30,046 bases of DNA from Cellvibrionales bacterium (GCA_018668095.1 JABIQF010000244.1:1-30046); one strand, 5' to 3'; numbered from the stretch's first letter, positions 9,927 to 18,768 are shown. Made by a program: numbers and translations. Notes: generated from the letters alone by a model not told the origin.

Positions 9927-11494
9927 GATTGGCAATCCTCATGAAGCTCATGAGAAAGACAGTGTCGCACTTGGTCAGCATCACTGAACGGCAACTTTGA
10001 AGCACCGATAATTTGAAATTGCTCATGGCCCTTGCCTGCCACTAAAATCAAATCGCCAGCTACTGCCTGCTCAATGGCAAAGGCAATCGCTGCAGCGCGA
10101 TCGGGCTCAACATTGACGTCATGCATGTCGTCAATGCCAAGTAAAATATCATCTATAATTTGTGCGGGGGGTTCACTGCGAGGATTGTCAGAAGTAATTA
10201 CAACGCTATCAGCCAAGCTTTTGGCAATGCGTCCCATAGCTGCACGCTTATCGTTATCACGATCACCACCGCAACCAAAGACACACCATAACTGTCCTTT
10301 GGTATGCGACCGTAAAGCGGCTAATGCTAACTCCAAAGCTTGAGGCGTATGCGCGTAATCAACGACAACGGTTTTATCATCAGCTGATTGCGATGACGAA
10401 TCACTAACAATTTCCATTCGCCCTTTAACTGCAGTCACTTCGCTAAAAGCAGCTATTAAGGTATTAAAATCTTCACCTGTCGCTAACATAGCAGTGAGTG
10501 CTGCCAATGCATTACTTAAATTGAACTCACCAATAAGTGGAATCGTTATAGTGGCATGCCCCCATGGGGACACCACATCACTACTAATTGAATTTAATGA
10601 ATAACACGTGTTTTGCGTAAAGACATCTGCCTGCGTGCTATTTACTGAATAAGTGAATACCTTGCTATGTGCTCGCAACTCTTTCGCTAAACGCTCACCA
10701 AACTCATCATCAGCATTAATTACGGCAGCATCGATACCATCAAAAGAAAATAATCGACGCTTGGCTGCCGCATAGCTGGCCATATTTTTATGAAAGTCGA
10801 GATGGTCATGAGATAAGTTAGTAAAGACCGCAACATTAAAATGTATTGCATCAACACGGTGCTGAGCTAAGGCATGCGAAGAAACTTCCATCGCAATAAC
10901 ATTACAGCTATCTTCCTGCAATTTTTGCATGCAAGCCTGAAGCTGAACCGCATCAGGCGTCGTGAAGCCGGTTTGTTGTAACTCAAGATCACCCTTTTGG
11001 TAGATGCCATAACCCAAGGTACCAATTAAGCCACTTTTTTGACCAATCGTCGTTGCAAGGCTTGCAATCAAATGACTACAGCTTGTTTTACCATTAGTAC
11101 CAGTAACACCAATAACGTTTAAGTCTTCTGTGGGGTCGCCATAAAAACGACCGGCAATTTGACTCAGGTGTTCAGTGAGTTTTTGCAAATAGATAATCGC
11201 AACCGATCCCTTGTTACGAATAGAAAAAGAGTCATCGGCTTCAGCGAGAACAGCAATGGCACCGCGCTCAATCGCGTCATTGATATAAATACGACCATCA
11301 ACGGTTAAACCATTTAACGCAATAAATAAATTGCCAGGTATAACTTTACGACTATCTGTCGCGATACCCGTAATCACTGTATTTGCGCAATCATCAGGCA
11401 AGCTATTTTCAGCTAACAAACCAGAAAGTATATTGACGAGTCGATGCGATAAGGCCTGTGCAGGCAAGTGGCTAGTCATATTAAACGCTTCCAT
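9923..11494 (-). CDS. murE: UDP-MurNAc-tripeptide synthetase (meso-diaminopimelate adding)
   Basis: MurE adds the third stem residue. The P-loop GTNGKTS is at about 132-138 and the motif DNPR at about 436-439 is typical of enzymes that take meso-diaminopimelate rather than lysine, so the wall is of the Gram-negative type. Other motifs are TNLSHDHLDFH and VVDYAHTPQALE. Two starts are possible: the ATG at 11494 (523 residues, 14-base overlap with ftsI) and the ATG at 11479 (518 residues), which has GGAAG about 8 bases upstream and sits 1 base after the ftsI stop. I list the longer form; the shorter one may be right. Confidence 0.95.
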   Translation of the reverse strand: MEAFNMTSHLPAQALSHRLVNILSGLLAENSLPDDCANTVITGIATDSRKVIPGNLFIALNGLTVDGRIYINDAIERGAIAVLAEADDSFSIRNKGSVAIIYLQKLTEHLSQIAGRFYGDPTEDLNVIGVTGTNGKTSCSHLIASLATTIGQKSGLIGTLGYGIYQKGDLELQQTGFTTPDAVQLQACMQKLQEDSCNVIAMEVSSHALAQHRVDAIHFNVAVFTNLSHDHLDFHKNMASYAAAKRRLFSFDGIDAAVINADDEFGERLAKELRAHSKVFTYSVNSTQADVFTQNTCYSLNSISSDVVSPWGHATITIPLIGEFNLSNALAALTAMLATGEDFNTLIAAFSEVTAVKGRMEIVSDSSSQSADDKTVVVDYAHTPQALELALAALRSHTKGQLWCVFGCGGDRDNDKRAAMGRIAKSLADSVVITSDNPRSEPPAQIIDDILLGIDDMHDVNVEPDRAAAIAFAIEQAVAGDLILVAGKGHEQFQIIGASKLPFSDADQVRHCLSHELHEDCQS

Positions 11495-13277
11495 GCTGCT
11501 CTCGCACTGAATCTATCTCAGCGTTAACAGGGACATCCAATACACCAACATGCTCGCTATTTTGCTCGCCCAACTCATGTAAGCGATCAGGCGTAATATT
11601 CATTAGGCGCAATGCCGATTGCATCACACGTGAAAAAACTGGCGCAGCAATTTCACCGCCATAATATTTTTCGCCACTGGGATCACTAATAGTAACAACC
11701 GCAACTAATTGCGGAGAATAGGCAGGAACCATACCTGCAAAAGTTGCGCGATATCTATTTTTCTCATAACCAGTGGTACCCACGAGATGAGCTGTACCCG
11801 TCTTACCCGCAACACTGTAACCAGGAATTTTCGCCCGGGTACCTGTTCCGCCCTTTTCAACTACGCCCATCATCATTTCACGCACTTCACGTGTCACGCT
11901 GGCAGAAATAACGCGATCACCTGAACGACCAGCATTTCTCACAGCACGCTCTTGATCACTAAGCTTTAACAAGCTAACCGGATGCTTAATGCCATCATTG
12001 GCAATCACAGCATAAGCACGCGCTAACTGCACAGCATTTACCGATAAACCATGACCAAATGACAAATTTGCCTTTTGAATATCATCCCATTTCTGATGAT
12101 TAGGCAAATACCCTGCCTGCTCGCCCGGAAAACCCGTAGCGCAATACTCGCCAAGCCCCGCACGCGCAAACAAACCCTGCATCTGATCAATATCAAGGTC
12201 CAATGCAATTTTACTGGTGCCGACATTACTCGACTTACTCAACACAGTCGCAAGATCTATCTTCCCATAATCCTTAATATCAAAAACACTTTTATTATCT
12301 AAACGAATAAAGCCTTTGGTTGTGTCAATAATGGATGAGGTATCAAAATCGCCAGACTCCAGCGCAGCCATAACCGTAAAAGGTTTCACTGTTGAGCCAG
12401 GCTCAAACAAATCAATTAATGCACGGTTGCGCATATTTTCAGGAAGCAATTGACTACGATCATTAGCGTTATAAGAAGGCTGATTCACTAGCGCTAACAC
12501 CTCGCCAGAGTGCACATCAAGAATAACCATCGAGCCTGATTTCGCTTTATAACTCGTAACTGCGGCTTTTAATTCTCGATAAGCAATATATTGCAATCGC
12601 ATATCAATCGATAAAGCTAAACGCTGACCGTCAGTAGCCGCTTTGACTAATTTAATATCTTTAATAATTTCGTGATGGGCGTTTTTCATTACCTGCTTAA
12701 CACCGGCTTCGGCAGTTAATAAGCTGTCATACGATAACTCAATGCCTTCCTGGCCGTGCTCATCAACACCGGTAAAACCGACCAGATGCGAGGCAACTTC
12801 ACCGGCTGGATAAAAGCGCTTGTATTCTGTTTCAAAAAACACACCATCTAATTCAAGTGCGCGAATACGGTCGGCTTTTTGTGGGTCGAGTTGGCGCTTC
12901 AAATAAACAAATTGACTCTTGCTTGAAAGCCTCTTACGAACCGCTTTTTCGCTCATCGCAACGGCAGTGGCTAAGCGCTGAATACCCGCATCACTTTTGT
13001 CGACCAATGATGGATTGACCCAAACCGATTTAACCGGCGTGCTAATAGCAAGCAACTCACCATTACGATCAACAATCTCACCACGACTCGCTGGAATTTT
13101 TTCGGTACGCAATACTCTCGCATCACCCTGCTGCTGCAAAAACAAACGACCACGCTCACTATCCGTCACCTGTAACTGACCTAAGCGCACAATAATCGCT
13201 ACTAACGCCACTAACAACAAAGCCCAAAAAGGATAAACCCGCCACGACCATTTATTAAAGCGGTTTTTATTCGCCAT
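11481..13277 (-). CDS. ftsI: Septal peptidoglycan transpeptidase FtsI (PBP3)
   Basis: FtsI is the class B penicillin-binding protein that cross-links septal peptidoglycan together with FtsW. After a short cytoplasmic tail there is one membrane segment at about 17-35, then the N-terminal pedestal domain with ASRGEIVDRNG at about 63-73. The transpeptidase motifs are all present: SxxK as Ser295-Thr-Val-Lys298, SSN at 349-351 and KTG at 492-494. Length is 598 residues. The ATG at 13277 shares one base with the ftsL stop (TGATG) and has AGGGTGA upstream; the TTG just before it would add one residue. Located directly after ftsL as in other dcw clusters. Confidence 0.97.
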   Translation of the reverse strand: MANKNRFNKWSWRVYPFWALLLVALVAIIVRLGQLQVTDSERGRLFLQQQGDARVLRTEKIPASRGEIVDRNGELLAISTPVKSVWVNPSLVDKSDAGIQRLATAVAMSEKAVRKRLSSKSQFVYLKRQLDPQKADRIRALELDGVFFETEYKRFYPAGEVASHLVGFTGVDEHGQEGIELSYDSLLTAEAGVKQVMKNAHHEIIKDIKLVKAATDGQRLALSIDMRLQYIAYRELKAAVTSYKAKSGSMVILDVHSGEVLALVNQPSYNANDRSQLLPENMRNRALIDLFEPGSTVKPFTVMAALESGDFDTSSIIDTTKGFIRLDNKSVFDIKDYGKIDLATVLSKSSNVGTSKIALDLDIDQMQGLFARAGLGEYCATGFPGEQAGYLPNHQKWDDIQKANLSFGHGLSVNAVQLARAYAVIANDGIKHPVSLLKLSDQERAVRNAGRSGDRVISASVTREVREMMMGVVEKGGTGTRAKIPGYSVAGKTGTAHLVGTTGYEKNRYRATFAGMVPAYSPQLVAVVTISDPSGEKYYGGEIAAPVFSRVMQSALRLMNITPDRLHELGEQNSEHVGVLDVPVNAEIDSVREQHGSV

Positions 13278-13585
13278 CAACGATCACCCTGCTGACTTAA
13301 CGTCGAGACAACAACCAATTGATCGGGACGAGGAACCATCATAGAAAGCTGCGTGCTGGCCGTGTGCTCAATCGCAGCCAAAGACGACCAAGTACTCTCT
13401 TCTATAAGCAGACGACCTAACTTAACTTTTTGCTGAGTAGCTTCAAGCTGCAAGGCTTGCAACTCAATAAATAACTGACGATTTTTAAATGACGTGTGGA
13501 CGACAGCCAGCGCAGACAGCGTAACAACACATAGCAGCAAAGCAGCTATTTGAAGATGTCGATGTGACAAGCTCAGCGCAGACAT
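13277..13585 (-). CDS. ftsL: Cell division protein FtsL
   Basis: FtsL is a small bitopic membrane protein that forms a complex with FtsB and FtsQ and helps activate FtsW-FtsI. The 102-residue product has a short N-terminus, one membrane segment at about 11-29 and then a region at about 33-63 (NRQLFIELQALQLEATQQKV) with the spacing of a coiled coil. Sequence identity in this family is low, so the call rests on size, topology and position between rsmH and ftsI. A GAGGGG site lies about 12 bases before the ATG, rather far. The 79 bases between rsmH and ftsL hold a small palindrome (CGCGTT-A-AACGCG) next to a run of nine A or T, with no convincing terminator in the direction of the operon. Confidence 0.9.
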   Translation of the reverse strand: MSALSLSHRHLQIAALLLCVVTLSALAVVHTSFKNRQLFIELQALQLEATQQKVKLGRLLIEESTWSSLAAIEHTASTQLSMMVPRPDQLVVVSTLSQQGDR

Positions 13586-13664
13586 TAGTATTTGAATCCC
13601 CTCAGATTCGATTTTTTTTTCAACGCGTTTAACGCGCTTTACTCTTTCTATCTATTTTTAACGA

Positions 13665-14618
13665 CTACAAGCGCTCCGCGACTCGTAATATGGCGCTGCG
13701 TGAACGTGGGTTACCCTTAACCTCTGCATCACTCGCCTTACCTGCTTTAACAACCATTTTCATACGACGATTCAAGGCATCATCACGAATCGGTACAGAC
13801 GCCGGAAGTCGATCGCCATTCACTTGATCGCGAATAAATCGCTTAACAATGCGATCTTCTAATGAATGGAAACTAATAACCGCTAAACGTCCGCCATGAC
13901 AAAGCAATTCAACACTGCCGTCCAAAAAGCTTTTAAGCTGCTGAAGCTCTTGGTTAATATGAATGCGCACACCCTGAAAGCTGCGTGTCGCTGGATGCTT
14001 GCCCTTTTCAACAAACGGCATAGCATTATCAATAATTTCTGCAAACTGATGAGTTGTTGTTATTGGTGTTTCAGCTCGCACTTCAACAATAGCTCTAGCA
14101 ATGCGCGTTGCGAATTTCTCTTCGCCATACTGGCGCAACACGTCGCGTATTTCGTCTACCTCAGCAATGGCCAACCACTGCGCCGCGCTTTGACCCGAAT
14201 TAGGATCCATGCGCATATCTAACTCGCCATCGCGCATAAAACTAAAGCCGCGCTCTGCTGCATCTAACTGCGGCGAGGAAACACCAAGGTCTAACAAAAT
14301 ACCGGTGACCTTTCCCTGCCATTGTCGATCAATCACTAACTGCTCCATTTGTGCAAAGTCGCTTTGCGCAACGGAGACTTGCTTAAACTCTTTGGCTAGC
14401 TGCTCGGCAACCACTATCGCTTCGGGATCACGATCAATAACTAACAACTGACCCTTGCTTGATAATCGCTCTAACAACAAACGACTGTGACCACCGCGGC
14501 CAAATGTGCCGTCGATATAAATTCCATCAGGATCTGTAAACCAACCATCAACCGTCGCTACATCCAAAACAGCTTCATGCGTTAACACTGTCAACTCACT
14601 TGTATCGTTAGCCGCCAT
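13665..14618 (-). CDS. rsmH: 16S rRNA (cytosine(1402)-N(4))-methyltransferase RsmH
   Basis: RsmH (formerly MraW) methylates N4 of C1402 in 16S rRNA near the ribosomal P site using S-adenosylmethionine. The 317-residue protein begins with HEAVLDV, has the cofactor motif DGTFGRGGHS at 36-45, then LDLGVSSPQLD and FSFMRDGELDMRMD, and ends with the conserved NPRSRSAILRVAE. Length is normal for the family (E. coli 313). The ATG shares one base with the mraZ stop (TAATG). It is the second gene of the dcw operon, as usual. Confidence 0.97.
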   Translation of the reverse strand: MAANDTSELTVLTHEAVLDVATVDGWFTDPDGIYIDGTFGRGGHSRLLLERLSSKGQLLVIDRDPEAIVVAEQLAKEFKQVSVAQSDFAQMEQLVIDRQWQGKVTGILLDLGVSSPQLDAAERGFSFMRDGELDMRMDPNSGQSAAQWLAIAEVDEIRDVLRQYGEEKFATRIARAIVEVRAETPITTTHQFAEIIDNAMPFVEKGKHPATRSFQGVRIHINQELQQLKSFLDGSVELLCHGGRLAVISFHSLEDRIVKRFIRDQVNGDRLPASVPIRDDALNRRMKMVVKAGKASDAEVKGNPRSRSAILRVAERL

Positions 14619-15070
14619 TAAAGCGAAATCGTAAAGAGTTCTTCAGGTAAAGGCTGATCTGCCGCCTGACCTAAACCACTTTCTCTCTCAGCATCCCAAG
14701 CAGACTCACTCCACAGCTCAAGCTTTTTACCTTGACCGACGAGGACTACTTTTTTATCCAAACCGGCATGCGCTCTTAATGCGCTTGGCAGCAACAGACG
14801 TCCGCTGCCATCTAAATCAATATCTGAGGCGTAACCGAGTAACAATCGCTGTAGGCGACCGACTTCAGGCTTTAAGGTAGGAAGCTCTTGAATTTCTTGC
14901 TCAATGTCTTCCCAAATAGGTAATGGGTAAATTAATAGACATTTCACTTGCAGATGAATAGTGGCAACCAATCGACCCCCACAGGCATCCACAAGGCGAT
15001 CGCGATACTTGCTCGGCATCGCAATTCGGCCCTTGGCATCCATGTTGATTGGATTTACACCTCTAAACAA
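14618..15070 (-). CDS. mraZ: Transcriptional regulator MraZ
   Basis: MraZ is an AbrB-like DNA-binding protein that represses its own dcw promoter in E. coli. The 150-residue product shows the two tandem half-domains of the family: MDAKGRIAMPSKYRDRL at about 10-26 and LDGSGRLLLPSALRAHAGL in the second half. The start codon is TTG at 15068-15070. I accept it because the protein then begins MFRGVNPINMDAKGR, which aligns with the true N-terminus of other MraZ proteins, and GAGGAAG lies 4 bases upstream. It is the first gene of the dcw operon, behind a promoter and three repeats of the type MraZ binds. Confidence 0.96.
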   Translation of the reverse strand: MFRGVNPINMDAKGRIAMPSKYRDRLVDACGGRLVATIHLQVKCLLIYPLPIWEDIEQEIQELPTLKPEVGRLQRLLLGYASDIDLDGSGRLLLPSALRAHAGLDKKVVLVGQGKKLELWSESAWDAERESGLGQAADQPLPEELFTISL

Positions 15071-15187
15071 TTGACTTCCTCAACGCTATTTCACTCTTTG
15101 AATGTGTTTGGGCTTATCTGAAAAAAATAGCCGACCCGAAGCATCGACTGAATATGTCTCAAATTAACAGCGAAAAACTCGTGGAAT

Positions 15188-15212
15188 TTCCACAAATCAC
15201 CACTTTACACCA
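15188..15212 (-). promoter_or_regulatory. Candidate MraZ operator (three TGG repeats)
   Basis: Read on the minus strand there are three five-base boxes, TGGTG, TGGTG and TGGAA, each separated by exactly five bases. The known MraZ operator in E. coli is three TGGGN boxes with five-base spacers, so number, orientation and spacing match; the fourth base differs (T, T, A instead of G). The array lies between the predicted promoter and mraZ, starting about 10 bases after the -10 element, and about 118 bases before the TTG start. The sequence match is seen directly; binding is inferred. Confidence 0.6.
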
Positions 15213-15221
15213 CATTCATAC

Positions 15222-15250
15222 ACTATAGAGCCACAGAGAGCGGTATGCAA
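15222..15250 (-). promoter_or_regulatory. Predicted sigma-70 promoter of the dcw operon
   Basis: On the minus strand TTGCAT (15245-15250) and TATAGT (15222-15227) are separated by exactly 17 bases, with four or five of six matches to each consensus. The start of transcription would lie near 15215, giving a leader of about 145 bases before mraZ that includes the MraZ-type boxes. Two copies of the palindrome AGTACT (15250-15255 and 15260-15265) begin at the -35 element. Confidence 0.55.
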
Positions 15251-15394
15251 GTACTGTTGAGTACTATTTTTATTATATAAATCAATCAGTTAATAGAAGT
15301 ATTGCGAGGTGGAGTATAAGTCAATTTCGAGCTTTTGAAGTGAATACATGCAACTAAATCCCAAACCTAATGTTCTACATTAACTTTGGCCTGT

Positions 15395-15424
15395 AATATA
15401 TTTTTATTAGATATAAAAAATATT
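15395..15424. repeat. AT-only inverted repeat
   Basis: The arms at 15395-15407 and 15411-15424 are near-perfect inverted copies around a 3-base loop (TAG), differing by one inserted base and one end base. Both are made only of A and T, with five or six T or A in a row. It could act as a weak bidirectional terminator after hisC or simply be a flexible AT tract. No function can be assigned from sequence alone. Confidence 0.4.
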
Positions 15425-15574
15425 TCTTAGACGATTAAGCTATTAAATTATCGGACGATAATACTAGACCCTCTCAAAAAAGATCAGTTAATAGCCACTA
15501 AAAATTGAAAATAGCACTAAAGTCGCCTAGCTGGCAGTAGAAAAAAAGCTTAAGACGACGATAATAAGCCAAGA

Positions 15575-15678
15575 ATTTGAACTCAAAAAAGAGTGCATTT
15601 GAACTTAAAAAGAGAAATTTGAACTTTAGAAGAGAAATTTGAACTTAAAAAAAGAAATTTAACCCTCAAGAAGAGTGC
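15575..15678. repeat. Short tandem repeat running into the hisC 3' end
   Basis: Three 20-base units of the form ATTTGAACTTAAAAAGAGAA start at 15597, 15617 and 15637, preceded by a 22-base variant at 15575 that ends GAGTGC. A degenerate fifth unit at 15657-15678 covers the hisC stop codon and also ends GAGTGC. The first and fifth units match at 16 of 22 positions, so the array may have grown by duplication of the hisC end. There are no spacers, which excludes CRISPR. Confidence 0.7.
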
Positions 15679-16771
15679 TTATCACATCCAGCAACAGCTG
15701 ATTTTGCTCTTCAGTGCCCACCGTGATCCGAATAAATTGCGCGATACGCGGTGTCGCAAAATAGCGAACAATAATCTTATGCTCACGCAATTGCTCGGCA
15801 AGTTTTTCGGCATCAAGCTGGTCATGCCTAACTAAAACAAAATTAGCTGATGATGGCAGGCAGTCAAAATTTAACGATTGAAGCCGCTCAACCAATAACT
15901 GACGATTAGCAATTACCTTGTCTTTAACCGACTGAAAGTAAGGCTCATCCTGAAAGCTCGCAATGGCCGCCACTTCTGCTAGACGATCAACCGGATAGGA
16001 GTTAAAGCTATTCTTAACTCGCTGCAGCCCTTTTATTAAGTGCGGGTGCCCTATCGCATAGCCTACTCGCATACCCGCAAAGGCGCGTGATTTAGACAAG
16101 GTGTGCACCACCAGTAAATTATTATATTGCTGGGTTAAATCGATCACCGAGGCGACGCTATCGGCCGATGTCTCAGCATCAGAGCACTGAGAAAAATCAA
16201 TATAGGCCTCATCAACAATGACAACCGAATTAGGATTAGCTTCTAGCAAATCAATAATCGCCTGCCGAGCTAAACCAATACCGGTAGGAGCATTGGGATT
16301 AGGAAATATAATACCGCCATTCGCTTGCTGATAATCGGCTATATCAATCTCAAACTGAGCATTTAAGGGAATAAGATTGTATTCAATATTGTATAGCTGA
16401 CAGTAAACCGGATAAAAACTGTAGGTTAAATCCGGAAACAGTATCGGTAAATCTTGTCGAAAAAACGCGTTAAAAGCATGCGCGAGCACTTCATCTGAGC
16501 CATTGCCAACAAAAACATTCTCTGAGGTAACAGAAAAATAATCGGCAATAACCGCTTTTAAACCTGACGATTCAGGGTCCGGATATAAACGCAAGCTTTC
16601 ACCGGCAGCATCAGTTATAGCTGCCAAGGCCGCGGGTGATGGCGGATAAGGGCTCTCGTTAGTATTCAGCTTCACTAGGCCTTGCGTCGCCGGCTGTTCG
16701 CCAGGCACGTAGGGATCGAGCCCATTAAGCAATGGGCTCCATAATGAAGGATTGTCAGTCGATTTATTCAT
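15659..16771 (-). CDS. hisC: Histidinol-phosphate aminotransferase
   Basis: HisC transfers an amino group to imidazole acetol phosphate to form histidinol phosphate, using pyridoxal phosphate in the cytoplasm. The 370-residue product has the fold-type I aminotransferase marks: LNTNESPYPPSP at about 35-46, GNGSDEV at about 89-95, FPNPNAPTG at about 156-164, VDEAYIDF at about 186-193 and the cofactor lysine Lys227 in SKSRAFAGMRVGY. The stop codon lies inside a short tandem repeat. It follows hisD by 27 bases and is the last gene of the murA-hisGDC block. The rest of the histidine pathway is not in the window. Confidence 0.95.
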   Translation of the reverse strand: MNKSTDNPSLWSPLLNGLDPYVPGEQPATQGLVKLNTNESPYPPSPAALAAITDAAGESLRLYPDPESSGLKAVIADYFSVTSENVFVGNGSDEVLAHAFNAFFRQDLPILFPDLTYSFYPVYCQLYNIEYNLIPLNAQFEIDIADYQQANGGIIFPNPNAPTGIGLARQAIIDLLEANPNSVVIVDEAYIDFSQCSDAETSADSVASVIDLTQQYNNLLVVHTLSKSRAFAGMRVGYAIGHPHLIKGLQRVKNSFNSYPVDRLAEVAAIASFQDEPYFQSVKDKVIANRQLLVERLQSLNFDCLPSSANFVLVRHDQLDAEKLAEQLREHKIIVRYFATPRIAQFIRITVGTEEQNQLLLDVISTLLEG

Positions 16772-16798
16772 AACACACTGCTTTATTAAAACGGCTTA

Positions 16799-18139
16799 TT
16801 AAGATTTTTTTTGCGCTGCATCTATTCGAAGCTCTGCCGAGCGCGCATGCGCAGTCAATGATTCGCTGCGCGCTAACACAGAGGCTATTTGACCAATATT
16901 CGCAGATGATTGCGGCGAACATTGAATCAACGAACTGCGCTTTTGAAAATCATAAACACCTAACGGCGAGGCAAAACGCGCCGTGGTCGATGTAGGTAAA
17001 ACGTGATTAGGGCCAGCACAATAATCACCTAAGGCTTCTGGCGTGTGGCGACCCATAAAGATAGCACCTGCATGCTGAATAGCATCTAGCCATTGATCAG
17101 GATCATCTATCGATAACTCAAGATGCTCTGGTGCAATCGCATTAGACACGGTCATTGCTTGCGCTAAATCATCAACTAAAATAAACGCGGCCCGCGAATT
17201 AATCGAACGCTCAATAATATCGCGACGCTCTAACGACGGCAGTAATCGATTCATACTGGCTTCAACCGCATCCAGAAAATCTGGATCAGGTGAAATCAAT
17301 AGTGCCTGCGCATCTTCATCGTGCTCGGCCTGCGAAAATAAATCCATCGCTATCCAATCAGGATGGGTCTTGCCATCGCATATCACTAAAATTTCTGATG
17401 GCCCTGCCAGCATATCTAAGCCGACATCACCAAAGACCATTTTTTTAGCACAAGCGACAAAACGATTGCCCGGTCCAACAATTTTATCAACGCGCGGAAT
17501 ACTTTCAGTACCATAAGCTAAAGCTGCAACCGCTTGAGCGCCCCCGATACTAAAAATAGTATCAACGCCTGCCACAGCCGCCGCCGCCAATACCGTTTGA
17601 TTCACCTCGCCAGCAGGCGTGGGTGTCACCATAATAATTTCTTCGACGCCCGCCACTTTAGCAGGAATAGCATTCATCAATACACTCGAAGGATAAGCCG
17701 CTTTTCCGCCCGGAACATAAATACCCACTCGCTGTAACGGGGTAACTTTTTGCCCTAGCAAAGTCCCAGTTTCGTCGGTGTATTGCCATGATTCTTGTTT
17801 TTGTCGCTGATGAAAAACATCAATTCTTTGCGCTGCTTGCTCTAAGGCTTCTCGAATAGCAGGATCAATATCGACTAATGCCTGCTGAATCGTTTCGCGA
17901 TTAATCGTCAGCTCAGCCATTGATGAAACAGCGAAGCGATCAAATTTAGCGGTGAAATCGACGACTGCACTATCGCCTTGAGAGCGCACCTGATCCAAAA
18001 TATCACGTACCGTTGAATCCAGCGCGTGATCAGCCACTGCAGACCATGCCGTCAAGGCCGTTAAATCGTCAGAAAAATCGCTATCACTTGCCGATAAGCG
18101 CCGCACCGATAATGACTGAGTAGAAGTGTTAGATATCAT
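16799..18139 (-). CDS. hisD: Histidinol dehydrogenase
   Basis: HisD is a zinc enzyme that oxidises L-histidinol to L-histidine in two NAD-dependent steps, the last two of the pathway. Family motifs seen are [32 protein letters not shown] and LAGPSEILV. The zinc ligand region reads [13 protein letters not shown] (Gln270 and His273 from the ATG), and the catalytic Glu-His pair is in APEHLEL. The ATG at 18137-18139 shares one base with the hisG stop; a GTG one codon earlier would overlap by four bases and is equally possible. Length is 446 residues. Confidence 0.96.
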   Translation of the reverse strand: MISNTSTQSLSVRRLSASDSDFSDDLTALTAWSAVADHALDSTVRDILDQVRSQGDSAVVDFTAKFDRFAVSSMAELTINRETIQQALVDIDPAIREALEQAAQRIDVFHQRQKQESWQYTDETGTLLGQKVTPLQRVGIYVPGGKAAYPSSVLMNAIPAKVAGVEEIIMVTPTPAGEVNQTVLAAAAVAGVDTIFSIGGAQAVAALAYGTESIPRVDKIVGPGNRFVACAKKMVFGDVGLDMLAGPSEILVICDGKTHPDWIAMDLFSQAEHDEDAQALLISPDPDFLDAVEASMNRLLPSLERRDIIERSINSRAAFILVDDLAQAMTVSNAIAPEHLELSIDDPDQWLDAIQHAGAIFMGRHTPEALGDYCAGPNHVLPTSTTARFASPLGVYDFQKRSSLIQCSPQSSANIGQIASVLARSESLTAHARSAELRIDAAQKKS

Positions 18140-18768
18140 CACTCACTAACCGCCGCTGCAATTGCATCGCTTATCACTTTAAGCTCTGCGTGTTTCACTT
18201 TCATTGACGCCTTATTGGCGACTAAACGCGAACTAATATCCGCAATAAAATTCGCTTCTTCTAAGCCGTTGGCAACCAGCGTTTTACCGGTATCAACAAT
18301 ATCGACAATCTCATCAGCCAAGCCCATAATCGGAGCTAATTCCATACCGCCATAGAGTTTAATAATGTCGGCTTGCACGCCTTGCTCGGCATAATAGCGC
18401 TGAGCAATATTGACGTATTTAGTAGCTACTTTAATGCGTGACTGGTAAGCGATACCGGCCTGATCTTTTTTCGTCGCCGTCATCAAACGACAACGAGCAA
18501 TACCAAGATCATGTAATTCATATAATTGTGCACCGCCATCTTCCATCAACATATCTTTACCCACGACACCCATATCGGCTGCACCATAGCGAATATAGGT
18601 CAACACATCAGCCCCTCTCAGGACTAACAATTGCACATCGGAACGGTTAGTCGCAAAAACCAATTTGCGACTCTTCGATATATCTTCTTCGGGCACAATA
18701 CCTGCTGCCGACAACAATGGCAGGGTATCTTTTAAAATGCGTCCTTTAGTTAAGGCGATGGTAATCAT
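18139..18768 (-). CDS. hisG: ATP phosphoribosyltransferase, short form
   Basis: HisG catalyses the first step of histidine synthesis, joining ATP and PRPP. The product has 209 residues, the length of the short form, and lacks the C-terminal ACT-like regulatory domain of the roughly 300-residue enteric enzyme. The PRPP-binding motif [19 protein letters not shown] is clear, as are the N-terminal ALTKGRI and the segment [11 protein letters not shown]. Known short forms need the HisRS-like subunit HisZ for activity and feedback control; hisZ is not in this window. It overlaps hisD and lies 111 bases after murA. Confidence 0.95.
   Translation of the reverse strand: MITIALTKGRILKDTLPLLSAAGIVPEEDISKSRKLVFATNRSDVQLLVLRGADVLTYIRYGAADMGVVGKDMLMEDGGAQLYELHDLGIARCRLMTATKKDQAGIAYQSRIKVATKYVNIAQRYYAEQGVQADIIKLYGGMELAPIMGLADEIVDIVDTGKTLVANGLEEANFIADISSRLVANKASMKVKHAELKVISDAIAAAVSE

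Larger units (their letters stand above)
15071..15658. other. Intergenic region between mraZ and hisC
   Basis: This 588-base gap has no credible gene on either strand. The part nearest mraZ holds the ribosome binding site, the three TGG boxes and the promoter. The rest is AT-rich. It includes an AT-only hairpin at 15395-15424, two copies of ATCAGTTAATAG (15285-15296 and 15483-15494), and a tandem repeat at 15575-15656. I see no classical GC-rich terminator for the his/murA block in it, so read-through into mraZ is possible. Confidence 0.7.

Noticed and set aside
15575..15678. Repeat array considered as a CRISPR array
   Set aside because: Units follow each other directly with no unique spacers, the unit is only about 20 bases, and no cas genes are near.
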